From: Cognataquiflexum rubidum
GTDB lineage: Bacteria > Bacteroidota > Bacteroidia > Cytophagales > Cyclobacteriaceae
Direction of reading: 5' to 3'
Length of the DNA: 64,000 bases
Assembly: GCF_022538115.1 (NCBI RefSeq)
Contig: NZ_JAKZAL010000013.1
Span: 100,877 to 164,876, forward strand
Shown here: in pieces, positions 18,602 to 27,687 of the stretch
Position numbering within the stretch: position 1 is the stretch's first letter
Layout of the letters: each line of letters starts with the position of its first letter
The notes under the pieces: model-generated
Databases searched by the model: none
Told to the model about the DNA's origin: nothing
What the model saw: only the letters and a program-made list of their open reading frames with translations
Made by a program: the position numbers and the translations under genes

Positions 18602-20017
18602 TTATTGCCCTGTGTTTTGATCACCTTTATTTTGCTCTCCCTTATTCTTTGAATTGAATCTCCTTTTATTGTTTTTCTTTTTCCTTGGAACTTGGTCAGG
18701 ATTGTTTTCTCTGGGAATAAGAGCTCCTTTTTCTTGGTTTGAAACTGGCCGGGGAAGGTTCTCAACATTTTTCCTTGGAGGATTTTGACTGCCTGTTGCA
18801 GGCTTATCTGAAGCAGGCCTATTGGGTCGTGCTTCGGATTTGGGAATGTTTGGCTTTGACTCGGGCTTGATGGCTTCTTTTGTCATCACCTGATTTTCGC
18901 CCGGATTCCTTGATTTCTTTTTCTTTTTTGATTTTTTGTTTTTGCTGAATTTCTTGTCCAGCGCATCAAGTTCCATATTGGATTTTGAGATCAGATCCTC
19001 CTGTTCCTTGCCATGGTTTGTTTTGAGATCATAAGGAACAACTCCTTTTGAATTCAGTTCAAGAATTTCCGAAACCCTTTCACAAGTGATGGAATGCCAG
19101 TTGTTGTCATTGTTGTAGCTGAACCACATCAATTTTCTGAATATGTCGGTTTTTTGGAGTTTGGCAAATCCAGCCTCCGTTTGCAAAGGTTTGTCGACTT
19201 CAGGAATATCACTTAACGCCGCCATGTATGTATCCAGCTCATAATTGAGGCAGCACTTCAGCCTTCCGCATTGTCCGGAAAGTTTGGTTGGGTTGAGTGA
19301 AAGGTTTTGGTATCTCGCCGCAGAAGTATTCACACTTTTGAAATCATAAATCCATGTTGAGCAGCACAATTCCCTGCCGCAAACACCGATTCCTCCAAGT
19401 CTTCCCGCTTCTTGCCTCAAGCTTATCTGACGCATTTCAACACGGATTTTAAACTCCGATGCAAGGGACTTGATCAATTCCCTAAAGTCTACGCGGTCAT
19501 CAGCAGAATAGTAAAAAGTGGCTTTTGAATTGTCAGATTGAAACTCTACATCAGAGAGTTTCATTTCCATCTTCATTTCATCGATGATCTGTTTTGCCCG
19601 GTATAAAGTAGGAATCTCCCTGTTTTTGGCTTCTTCCCACTTTTCAAGGTCTTTTTGGGTGGCTACCCTGTAGATTCTGAGGATATTGTCATCATCCTTG
19701 ATTTTTCTTTTTTGCATCTGCAAGCGAACAAGTTCACCTTGCAAGGATACATATCCGATGTGGTGGCCATTGGGTACATCTACCACTACAGGATCACCGG
19801 TCGTGAGGGAAATGCGGTCTATATTTCTGTAATATTCTTTCCTGCCACCTTTGAACTTGATCTCCACGATATCGAATTTATCGATCGTTGGGATTCCCAT
19901 ATGGGTAAGCCAATCAAAGGAATTCATTTTATTGCAATCGCTTGTTCCACAGGTGCCGTTGTTTTGGCAGCCTCCGCTTGATCCGGAGGTGGTTGAGCAG
20001 CTAGTACATCCTGACAT
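18602..20017 (-). CDS. ricT: PSP1-domain protein RicT/YaaT
   Basis: A 471-residue protein. A Cys-rich N-terminus (SGCTSCSTTSGSSGGC, then CGTSDCNK) precedes the PSP1 core, identified by RQEAGRLGGIGVCGRELCC and SGQCGRLKCCLNYE (about residues 200-260). The C-terminal 120 residues are low-complexity, Lys/Asn/Pro-rich and basic, suggesting RNA or polyanion contact. In Bacillus, YaaT (RicT) with RicA and RicF forms an Fe-S complex acting with RNase Y; Bacteroidota have only this subunit, so its job there is unsettled. The gene is directly upstream of gldH. Confidence 0.9.
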   Translation of the reverse strand: MSGCTSCSTTSGSSGGCQNNGTCGTSDCNKMNSFDWLTHMGIPTIDKFDIVEIKFKGGRKEYYRNIDRISLTTGDPVVVDVPNGHHIGYVSLQGELVRLQMQKRKIKDDDNILRIYRVATQKDLEKWEEAKNREIPTLYRAKQIIDEMKMEMKLSDVEFQSDNSKATFYYSADDRVDFRELIKSLASEFKIRVEMRQISLRQEAGRLGGIGVCGRELCCSTWIYDFKSVNTSAARYQNLSLNPTKLSGQCGRLKCCLNYELDTYMAALSDIPEVDKPLQTEAGFAKLQKTDIFRKLMWFSYNNDNNWHSITCERVSEILELNSKGVVPYDLKTNHGKEQEDLISKSNMELDALDKKFSKNKKSKKKKKSRNPGENQVMTKEAIKPESKPNIPKSEARPNRPASDKPATGSQNPPRKNVENLPRPVSNQEKGALIPRENNPDQVPRKKKNNKRRFNSKNKGEQNKGDQNTGQ

Positions 20018-20064
20018 ATGTTAATATATATTATGGGAGAAATGTTCTCCTCTTGGTTTTGGAT

Positions 20065-21363
20065 TTATTTAATCAAATTTAGGATATCCTGTCCGATGTC
20101 TTTTCGGTAGTATACCCCATCCCAACAAACTTCAGCCGCTTTGGTATATGCATTTTCAAGGGCTGAAGCAATATCTTCTCCCATTCCGGTGATGGCTAGG
20201 ACCCTTCCACCGTTGGTAAGAATTTCTCCTGAATCAGAAATTTTCGTGCCTGCATGGAATACTATGGATTTTGACGATGATTCGTGAGGGTCGAGACCTA
20301 TTATTTTTTTACCTTTTTCGTAATCTCCAGGATATCCGCCTGCTACCAACACGACTGTGGTGCAGGTATTGGAAGCAGTTTCCAACAGATAGGAATCCAA
20401 TTTACCTGTTCCCATTGCGTACAGAAGATCCACGAAATCACTTTTGATTCTAGGCAAAACGGCTTCCGTTTCCGGATCACCCATCCTGACATTGTATTCG
20501 ATGACATAGGGATTGCCGGCATCATTCATCAGTCCTATAAAAAGAAAACCCACATAAGGAATATTCTCTTTCTTCAATCCCTGAATGGTCGGTATGACAA
20601 CCCTTTCTTCTACTTTTTTGATAAACTCTTCATCTGCAAAAGGAACGGGACTTACAGCGCCCATTCCTCCGGTATTCAAACCCGTATCGCCTTCACCGAT
20701 TCTTTTGTAATCTTTTGCTTCAGGAAGGATCTTATAATGGCTTCCATCGGTAGCCACAAAAACAGAAAGCTCGATGCCCTTCAAAAACTGCTCAATCACA
20801 ACTTTGTCAGAGGCTTTTCCAAATTTGCTATCCAATAGCATTTCTTTCAGAGAATCTTCTGCCTCATCATGACTCTGACAGATCAGAACTCCTTTGCCTG
20901 CAGCCAGGCCATCTGCTTTCAATACTATCGGAAGGGATTGTTTTCGGATGAAAGCAAGCCCTTCTTCAAATGTCTCTTTGGTGAAAGTTTCATAAGCAGC
21001 AGTGGGTACACTGTACTTTTGCATAAACTGCTTGGAAAAATCCTTGGATCCTTCTAGCTGTGCACCGGCCTGAGATGGTCCAATGACCGGCAAGTGATGC
21101 AGGGTGGGATGGTTGTCAAAAAAATCAGTGATCCCTTTGACCAAAGGTTCTTCAGGACCCACCATAATCATGTCTATATGATTTTCGATAGAGAAATCAG
21201 CTAGGGCATTGAAGTCTGTTGGGGAAATGGCAATGTTTTGGGCTATGGAAGCAGTGCCAGCATTTCCGGGAGCAACAAAAAGCTGTTTACAGTTTGGGCT
21301 GTTTACAATTTTCCATGCAAAAGCATGCTCTCTTCCGCCACTTCCTAATAATAATATATTCAT
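20065..21363 (-). CDS. purD: Phosphoribosylamine--glycine ligase
   Basis: A 432-residue ATP-grasp enzyme of purine synthesis, joining glycine to phosphoribosylamine to make GAR. It starts with the diagnostic LLLGSGGREHAFAWK. The ATP-grasp core holds VLKADGLAAGKGV (about 150), NTGGMGAVSP (about 225) and EYNVRMGDPE (metal-binding, about 285). Length is normal for single-domain PurD. It lies 14 bases downstream of recQ on the same strand, so both may share a transcript. Confidence 0.97.
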   Translation of the reverse strand: MNILLLGSGGREHAFAWKIVNSPNCKQLFVAPGNAGTASIAQNIAISPTDFNALADFSIENHIDMIMVGPEEPLVKGITDFFDNHPTLHHLPVIGPSQAGAQLEGSKDFSKQFMQKYSVPTAAYETFTKETFEEGLAFIRKQSLPIVLKADGLAAGKGVLICQSHDEAEDSLKEMLLDSKFGKASDKVVIEQFLKGIELSVFVATDGSHYKILPEAKDYKRIGEGDTGLNTGGMGAVSPVPFADEEFIKKVEERVVIPTIQGLKKENIPYVGFLFIGLMNDAGNPYVIEYNVRMGDPETEAVLPRIKSDFVDLLYAMGTGKLDSYLLETASNTCTTVVLVAGGYPGDYEKGKKIIGLDPHESSSKSIVFHAGTKISDSGEILTNGGRVLAITGMGEDIASALENAYTKAAEVCWDGVYYRKDIGQDILNLIK

Positions 21364-21377
21364 TAATCGATTTCGTT

Positions 21378-23555
21378 TTAGTTGGCATGCTCCGATATAA
21401 ACTTGATCCGATAGACCCTGATTTCTTCTTCAGCGAAATCCTCTTCTTCAAGTTCTGCAAGAGCAGCTTTAATATTGTCAGAATCAGCAGTCATGAAATA
21501 ATCATGGAGAACGTCTTCTCTTTCTTCGTCCATGATATTTTCGATGTAGTAGTTGATATTCAGCTTGGTACCACTGTAGATAATCTGCTCTATTTCTCCT
21601 ATCAATTCTGACATGGAAAGATTTAGATTTTCAGCGATCTCATCCAGGTCTACTTTCCTGTCCACTTGTTGGATGATGGAGATTTTGACCTTTGACCGGT
21701 TTCCTGCTGTTTTGACTACAACATCAGATGCTGTTATAATTTCATTTTCCTCTACGTAAGCTTCAATCAATTTTAGGAAAGGAGCGCCGAATTTAGTGAC
21801 TTTCCCCATTCCAACTCCATTGATCTGCGCCAATTCCTCCTTATTAGTTGGATATACTGTCGCCATTTCTTCCAGTGAAGGATCCTGGAAAATCACATAA
21901 GGGGGCAATCCTTTTGATTTGGCTACTTTCTTACGTTCCGCTTTTAGCAATTCAAAAAGCTTTTCATCATAAGCTTTGCCACCTGCTGCAATCTCCTCTG
22001 CATTGGTGTCCACAATTGCTTCCTCAAAATTGAAATCTTTGCTTAAGATAACCGAATAAGGCTCCTCTAGGTAGTTTTCACCCTTCTCAGTGATTTTGAT
22101 GACACCGTAGTTTTCAATGTCCTTGTCAAGATATCCAAGAATCAAAGCCTGTCTTACAACCGTTTTCCAAAGTCTTTCATCATCGTCTTTTCCTTTTCCA
22201 AAAGCAGAAATCTGATCATGTCCATAGCTAGCGATATAGTCATCTTTTTCGCCTCTAATTACTTTTACTATGTGGGCGAGGTTAAATCTGTTGTTGGTTT
22301 CTTTTACCGCGGCTATTGCTGAAAGCAAATAATCAATTCCTTCGAATTTTTCTTTTTGCTTTTTACAGTTGTCACAGTTGCCGCAGTCATGGTCCATTGT
22401 TTCGCCGAAGTAATGTAGAAGCACCCTTCTTCGGCACATGGTACTTTCAGCGTACGCAGTCATTTCCTCAAGTAGGATTTTGGCATTTTCCCTTTCGGTG
22501 ACAGGCTTGTCTTTGTTGAATTTTTCTAGCTTGACAATGTCATCATACCTATAAAACATCAGGCAATGCCCCTCTAGTCCATCCCTTCCTGCCCTGCCTG
22601 TTTCTTGATAATATCCTTCCAATGATTTTGGCACATCATAGTGGATGACATACCTCACATCCGGCTTGTCGATTCCCATTCCAAATGCAATGGTAGCTAC
22701 GATCACATCCGTCTCTTCATTGAGGAAATCATCCTGGTTTTTTATTCTTACATTTTGATCCAATCCGGCGTGGTAAGGTGCGGCATTGATGCCGTTGACT
22801 TTGAGCAATTCAGCTATTTCCTCTACCTTTTTGCGGCTGAGACAATAGATGATTCCGGATTTTCCTTTTTGGGATTTGATGTATTTGATGATCTGCTTTT
22901 TGGTTTCATTCTTAACCTTTGGCCTGACTTCATAATACAGGTTTGGTCTGTTGAAGGAAGACTTGAAGATGTCAGCCTCTTCCATCTGTAGGTTTCTTTG
23001 GATGTCAACCTGAACTTTGGGCGTAGCAGTGGCTGTCAAAGCCACAATCGGAAGGTGAGAGCCTATCTGGGCTATAATGGTTTTGATTTTGCGGTATTCA
23101 GGCCTGAAATCATGGCCCCACTCAGAGATACAATGGGCTTCGTCTATGGCGACAAAACTTAGCTTCGCCTCTTTGAGGAAAAGCATGTTTTCTTCCTTGG
23201 TCAGGGATTCCGGAGCTACATAGAGCAGCTTAGTTTTACCTGACAGGACTTCCTTTTTCACCTTGTTAGTCTCGGATTTATTCAATGTAGAATTGAGAAA
23301 ATAGGCGTTGACACCGAAGGCGTTCAATTGGTCTACCTGATTTTTCATCAATGCAATAAGGGGAGAAATGACGATGGCAGTACCTTCACTTACCACAGCC
23401 GGAAACTGGTAACATAGTGATTTTCCAGCTCCTGTGGGCATGATGACGAAGGTGTTTTTGCCCTTCAATACGTTCTCCACAATAGCTTCTTGGGTTCCTC
23501 TGAATTGGTTGAAACCGAAAATAATCTTAAGTTTTTCTTTAGCGCTTTGATCCAC
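21378..23555 (-). CDS. recQ: ATP-dependent DNA helicase RecQ
   Basis: A 725-residue RecQ: 3'-5' DNA unwinding in recombination and stalled-fork repair. Visible parts in order are motif 0 (FGFNQFRGTQEAIV), Walker A (MPTGAGKSLCYQ), DEAH box (AIDEAHCISEWGHDFRP), motif VI (YYQETGRAGRDG) and the zinc cysteines (MCRRR, CGNCDNC). These are followed by the RQC winged helix and an HRDC domain (about 525-605, ending NGVGMGKVTKFG). About 100 further residues follow the HRDC, including a second HTH-like segment and a very acidic end, longer than E. coli RecQ (609 aa) but usual for Bacteroidota. Its start is divergent from kdsD with a 101-base gap. Confidence 0.96.
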   Translation of the reverse strand: MDQSAKEKLKIIFGFNQFRGTQEAIVENVLKGKNTFVIMPTGAGKSLCYQFPAVVSEGTAIVISPLIALMKNQVDQLNAFGVNAYFLNSTLNKSETNKVKKEVLSGKTKLLYVAPESLTKEENMLFLKEAKLSFVAIDEAHCISEWGHDFRPEYRKIKTIIAQIGSHLPIVALTATATPKVQVDIQRNLQMEEADIFKSSFNRPNLYYEVRPKVKNETKKQIIKYIKSQKGKSGIIYCLSRKKVEEIAELLKVNGINAAPYHAGLDQNVRIKNQDDFLNEETDVIVATIAFGMGIDKPDVRYVIHYDVPKSLEGYYQETGRAGRDGLEGHCLMFYRYDDIVKLEKFNKDKPVTERENAKILLEEMTAYAESTMCRRRVLLHYFGETMDHDCGNCDNCKKQKEKFEGIDYLLSAIAAVKETNNRFNLAHIVKVIRGEKDDYIASYGHDQISAFGKGKDDDERLWKTVVRQALILGYLDKDIENYGVIKITEKGENYLEEPYSVILSKDFNFEEAIVDTNAEEIAAGGKAYDEKLFELLKAERKKVAKSKGLPPYVIFQDPSLEEMATVYPTNKEELAQINGVGMGKVTKFGAPFLKLIEAYVEENEIITASDVVVKTAGNRSKVKISIIQQVDRKVDLDEIAENLNLSMSELIGEIEQIIYSGTKLNINYYIENIMDEEREDVLHDYFMTADSDNIKAALAELEEEDFAEEEIRVYRIKFISEHAN

Positions 23556-23618
23556 AATTAATTGATATTACCATGTTACCCTAGGGGTACACATTAAAAT
23601 TTTAAAGTATTTCTTTTA

Positions 23619-23626
23619 TACCTTTG
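23619..23626 (+). promoter_or_regulatory. Putative -7 element upstream of kdsD
   Basis: TACCTTTG is an exact match to the Bacteroidota -7 consensus TAnnTTTG, 30 bases before the kdsD start codon. No clear TTTG is seen 19-21 bases further up, so the -33 element is weak. Confidence 0.5.
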
Positions 23627-23656
23627 TTACAAATCTAATGAATAACAACAGCAGTT

Positions 23657-24625
23657 TTGAAGTTAACAAAAAATATTAAAAGTAGCGCCATCAAAGTGCT
23701 TCAAACAGAAGCAAATGCCATTCAAAATCTCGTAAATTTTATTGACGACGAATTTGAGGCATGCGTTGAGGCGATTTTGGAGTCAAAGGGACGTGTAGTA
23801 ATTACCGGAATCGGGAAAAGTGCGATTATAGCCAATAAAATCGTAGCGACGATGAACTCCACCGGAACGCCCGCACTCTTTATGCACGCAGCGGATGCCA
23901 TTCATGGAGACCTTGGGATGATCCAGCACGAGGACTTTGTAATTTGTATTTCCAAGAGTGGGAATACACCTGAAATCAAGGTCTTGGTTCCGTTGCTAAA
24001 AAGACTTGGATCCAAACTCATTGCGATGGTAAGTAATACGGATAGCTACCTTGCCCAAAATGCAGATTATGTGTTAAAGGCCACCATAGCTGCCGAAGCT
24101 TGCCCCAACAATCTTGCCCCCACTTCGAGCACTACTGCCCAATTGGCTTTGGGAGATGCTTTGGCTGTCTGCCTCTTGGAGGCAAGGGGTTTTACAAGTG
24201 AAGATTTTGCAAAATACCATCCCGGAGGGGCCTTGGGAAAACAGCTTTATCTAACCGTGGGAGATGTTGTTCCCAAAAACCAAATTCCGGCAGTCGGGGC
24301 AGAGGCCTCATTGTCCGAAGTGATCATGGAGATCAGCGGAAAAAGACTCGGTGCAACAGCTGTATTGGACAAGGATTCCCAACTGATGGGTATCATCACA
24401 GATGGGGATTTGAGGAGAATGCTCCAAAGGATGACAGACATCTCCGGTGTGCTGGCCAAGGACATCATGACTGTCAATCCTAAGAGTATCAGCGTAGAAG
24501 AATATGCCATCATTGCACTCAATAAAATGAAGGAATTCAATATTACACAACTGGTAGCCCTGAATGGCGAAAAAGTGGCAGGATTTATCCATATTCATGA
24601 TTTAATGAAAGAAGGAATAGTTTAA
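23657..24625 (+). CDS. kdsD: D-arabinose-5-phosphate isomerase, KpsF/GutQ family
   Basis: A 322-residue enzyme making arabinose-5-phosphate, the precursor of KDO in lipopolysaccharide. The SIS domain (about 35-180) contains VVITGIGKSAIIANK, STGTPALFMHAADAIHGDLG and ISKSGNTPEI. Two CBS domains follow (about 205-322). The start read here is TTG at 23657. The only nearby ATG (23638) is out of frame and closes quickly, and the N-terminal residues after the TTG match family length. It is first in a probable operon with manC (gap 9 bases) and the MazG-like gene, behind the TACCTTTG element. Confidence 0.93.
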   Translation: MKLTKNIKSSAIKVLQTEANAIQNLVNFIDDEFEACVEAILESKGRVVITGIGKSAIIANKIVATMNSTGTPALFMHAADAIHGDLGMIQHEDFVICISKSGNTPEIKVLVPLLKRLGSKLIAMVSNTDSYLAQNADYVLKATIAAEACPNNLAPTSSTTAQLALGDALAVCLLEARGFTSEDFAKYHPGGALGKQLYLTVGDVVPKNQIPAVGAEASLSEVIMEISGKRLGATAVLDKDSQLMGIITDGDLRRMLQRMTDISGVLAKDIMTVNPKSISVEEYAIIALNKMKEFNITQLVALNGEKVAGFIHIHDLMKEGIV

Positions 24626-24634
24626 TCGACTTCA

Positions 24635-25708
24635 ATGCAAGAAAGACCCTACATTGTGATTATGGCCGGCGGAATAGGTTCCAGGTTTTGGCCATATAGC
24701 AGAGACAACAGACCCAAACAATTTTTAGACATTTTAGGAACAGGAAGAACGCTCATCCAAATGACCTATGACAGGTTTGTGAGGATTTCTGATAAATCTC
24801 AGTTTTTTGTTGTCACCAATTCCAAATATGAAAATCTTGTAAAAGAACAGCTTCCCGAAATACCGGAAAGCCAGATCCTGACAGAGCCTTTGAGAAGGAA
24901 TACTGCCACCTGTATAGCTTATGCGAGTTATAGAATCCTGAATAAAAATCCCGATGCCAAAATTATCGTCACTCCTGCGGATCACCTCATCGTGCAGGAG
25001 GATAATTTTTTCAAAACAATGGAAATTGCCATTGCGGCAGCCGAGACCGATGACAGACTGATTACGCTTGGTATCCGTCCAAACCGCCCCGAAACAGGCT
25101 ACGGCTACATTCAATATATCAGCAACCAAGGTAATCCTGTAAAGAAGGTCAAGACCTTCACAGAAAAGCCAAACTCAAAACTTGCCAAGACCTTTATCGA
25201 AAGTGGAGATTTTGTCTGGAATTCCGGAATGTTTGTCTGGAAAGTAAAAAGTATCATCAAGGCCTTTGAAAAGTACATGCCTGACGTCTCAGAAGTATTT
25301 GAAGAAGGAGGGGGCCATTTTTCGCTTGAAAGTGAAGATGCATTTATCAAAAAAGCCTATTCTTTGGTCAAAAACATTTCTATCGATTATGGCATCATGG
25401 AAAAAGCCGATGAAGTCTATGTAGTCCTTGGAGATTTTGGATGGTCTGATTTGGGTTCTTGGTCGAGTCTACATGAAGTCCATGACAAAGATGTGGATAA
25501 CAATGTCGTAGAAGCCAATGCCCTTCTTTACGATACCAAAAACTGCTATATCAAAGTCAGTCCCCAAAAATTGGTGGTTGTGGAAGGATTGGATAATTAC
25601 CTCGTCAATGAAACCGAGAATGTATTGATTATCTGCAAATTGGATGGGGATAAGAAGTTCAGGGAATTTGTCAATGCTGCCAAAGCAAAAGGGGAGGATT
25701 TTGTCTGA
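24635..25708 (+). CDS. manC: Mannose-1-phosphate guanylyltransferase
   Basis: A 357-residue nucleotidyltransferase that makes GDP-mannose for surface polysaccharides. The N-terminal signature IVIMAGGIGSRFWPYSRDNRPKQ holds the GxGxR-type nucleotide loop; VTPADHLIV (about 110) and the FTEKP segment (about 175) follow. There is no C-terminal cupin isomerase domain, so it is the short monofunctional form rather than the ManC/AlgA fusion. Its stop overlaps the next start (TGATG). Confidence 0.94.
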   Translation: MQERPYIVIMAGGIGSRFWPYSRDNRPKQFLDILGTGRTLIQMTYDRFVRISDKSQFFVVTNSKYENLVKEQLPEIPESQILTEPLRRNTATCIAYASYRILNKNPDAKIIVTPADHLIVQEDNFFKTMEIAIAAAETDDRLITLGIRPNRPETGYGYIQYISNQGNPVKKVKTFTEKPNSKLAKTFIESGDFVWNSGMFVWKVKSIIKAFEKYMPDVSEVFEEGGGHFSLESEDAFIKKAYSLVKNISIDYGIMEKADEVYVVLGDFGWSDLGSWSSLHEVHDKDVDNNVVEANALLYDTKNCYIKVSPQKLVVVEGLDNYLVNETENVLIICKLDGDKKFREFVNAAKAKGEDFV

Positions 25709-26046
25709 TGAAAAAGGAGGTCACCATTTCAGAAGCCCAACAATTAGTGGACGATTGGATCAAAACCGTTGGCGTCCGCTATTTTAATGAATTGACCAAT
25801 ACCGCCATTTTGATGGAGGAAGTGGGCGAACTCGCCCGGATTATGGCCCGAAAATATGGAGAGCAGTCTTTTAAAGAATCGGATAAAGAGGTAAATATGG
25901 CCGATGAAATGGCCGATATCCTGTGGGTTTTGATATGCCTTGCCAACCAAACAGGTGTAGACTTGACTGAGGCTCTTCAAAAGAATTTTGATAAAAAGAA
26001 TATCAGGGATAAAGACAGGCATAAGGATAACAAAAAACTGCAGTGA
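25708..26046 (+). CDS. MazG-like nucleotide pyrophosphohydrolase
   Basis: A 112-residue all-alpha protein of the MazG-like superfamily. The metal-binding motif appears as EEVGELAR (about residues 37-44), and the second acidic cluster as ADEMADILW (about 71-79), giving the E-x2-E...E-x2-D pattern. Such proteins hydrolyse (d)NTPs to NMP and PPi. One-base overlap with manC implies coupled translation, so it may remove a nucleotide or PPi-related by-product of sugar activation, or its location may be accidental. A 260-base gene-free gap follows. Confidence 0.85.
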   Translation: MKKEVTISEAQQLVDDWIKTVGVRYFNELTNTAILMEEVGELARIMARKYGEQSFKESDKEVNMADEMADILWVLICLANQTGVDLTEALQKNFDKKNIRDKDRHKDNKKLQ

Positions 26047-26306
26047 CTTTTTTCTCCCTTATTCTGAATAGGTTGGAAGGGCTGCAATTTGAAATTGATT
26101 AATGATTTTTTTGCCTTGAGGTAGGTCGAAGGCTTATTAAAACCTTCCATTTTTTCAGTTGATTAAATTGAAATCAACTGTGCCAATAAGAATCCTGTAT
26201 AATCAGAAAGTCTGATTGCTAATACATTCATTTCCAGACATTTTCTGTCGGAGTGCAGCAAACATCCGGATTTTGAGGCGTATTTTCTTTAACTTGTGAG
26301 ATTAAA

Positions 26307-27680
26307 ATGGCCATGAAATACGTCATCGTAGATATTGAAACAACAGGTGGAAATCCTTCGCAAGGGGGAATTACAGAGATCGCCGCGATTTTACATGACG
26401 GGGATCGCGTTGTGGACAGGTTTCATTCTTTGATTGACCCCGAAAGGATGATTCCGGGTTTTATCACAGGATTGACGGGGATTGACAGCAGCATGGTGGC
26501 AGGTGCACCTACATTTTCTGAAATTGCGGATGAATTGTATGATTTTTTAAAGGGGAATATCTTTGTAGCCCACAATGTCAATTTTGATTATTCGTTCATT
26601 CGGGAGGCATTGAAGCTGACCGGGATAGAATACACCGCGCCAAAATTATGCACCGTCAGACTTAGCAGAAAGGCATTTCCGGGTTATGGTTCCTACAGTT
26701 TGGGTAGAATTTGTGAGCAATTGTCCATTTCGATCAAAGACCGGCATCGTGCCATGGGAGATGCAGAAGCTACTGTGGAATTATTTGACAGGATTATCAA
26801 AGGCAACCCTGAGGTTATTTTCCAGACTTTGAAAAAGGCCAACGGAGAAAGTTTTCTTCCTCCCCATATTTCAAAGGAACGTTTTTTAGAAATTCCCGAA
26901 AGCACGGGCATTTATTATTTCCATGATAAAAACGGGCAGGTAATCTATGTCGGCAAAGCCAACGATATCCGAAGCAGGTTCAAAGGACATTTTTCTTCGA
27001 GTTCCAAAGACAAGATGCAGCTATACAATGAAATCCATGATGTCAGTTGGGAACTTACAGGAAATGAATTTCTGGCATTTCTCCTTGAATCATTGGAAAT
27101 CAAGCGGTTGTGGCCAAAATTTAACAAAGCACTTAAATATAATTCTTGGAATTGGGGATTGTATCAATATGAAGATGGGCAGGGTTATATACGGTTTCAG
27201 GTTGGAAAGAATTCGGGAAGCCTAAAACCTATTCTGGAATTTGAAAGCCATTCTGAAGGTTGGAAGTTTATGATGGATCAAGTGGAGGTTTTCCAGCTTT
27301 GTCCAAAGCTAGCCGGTATCCAAAAAACCGCAGGCGCCTGCTACGATTTTCAGATTCATAAGTGTTTGGGAGCATGTTGCAATTTGGAATCCGCCGAAAT
27401 TTACAACAGCAGGGTAAATGGTTTTCTTGATTCCATCATAGAACAGGGCGGATCGGTGATGATCAAGGAAACAGGTATTTTTCCCAACGAGACGGCATTT
27501 CTTTATTTCGAAAATGGAGTTTTTTCAGCTTACGGATTTTTGGATCAAGGAGATTCTTATTCAGACGAATTAGAAATCATCCAAAACCTCAAAAAGGTCA
27601 AGCATTTACCTGAAACAAAGTACATCTTGAGGTCATTTATCCCAAGACTTTCCTTAAACCAAATCATGGTTATAAGATAA
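26307..27680 (+). CDS. DEDDh exonuclease fused to GIY-YIG (UvrC-like) nuclease
   Basis: A 457-residue fusion. The N-terminal DnaQ-like 3'-5' exonuclease (about 1-170) shows DIETTGG (Exo I), HNVNFDYSFI (Exo II) and HRAMGDAEA (Exo III). The second half begins with a GIY-YIG domain (GIYYFHDKNGQVIYVGKA, about 200-228) and continues like the N-terminal half of UvrC/Cho (CLGACCNLESAEIYNSRV, about 360). This architecture is widespread in Bacteroidota and Actinobacteria and is usually annotated as a pol III epsilon-like protein. Cho-type incision plus trimming in excision repair is a plausible but unproven role. It stands alone and converges with the GH30 gene, 7 bases away. Confidence 0.9.
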   Translation: MAMKYVIVDIETTGGNPSQGGITEIAAILHDGDRVVDRFHSLIDPERMIPGFITGLTGIDSSMVAGAPTFSEIADELYDFLKGNIFVAHNVNFDYSFIREALKLTGIEYTAPKLCTVRLSRKAFPGYGSYSLGRICEQLSISIKDRHRAMGDAEATVELFDRIIKGNPEVIFQTLKKANGESFLPPHISKERFLEIPESTGIYYFHDKNGQVIYVGKANDIRSRFKGHFSSSSKDKMQLYNEIHDVSWELTGNEFLAFLLESLEIKRLWPKFNKALKYNSWNWGLYQYEDGQGYIRFQVGKNSGSLKPILEFESHSEGWKFMMDQVEVFQLCPKLAGIQKTAGACYDFQIHKCLGACCNLESAEIYNSRVNGFLDSIIEQGGSVMIKETGIFPNETAFLYFENGVFSAYGFLDQGDSYSDELEIIQNLKKVKHLPETKYILRSFIPRLSLNQIMVIR

Positions 27681-27687
27681 GATGGGT

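Noticed and set aside
20284..20838. 184-codon plus-strand frame inside purD
   Set aside because: Antisense shadow of a conserved ATP-grasp gene.
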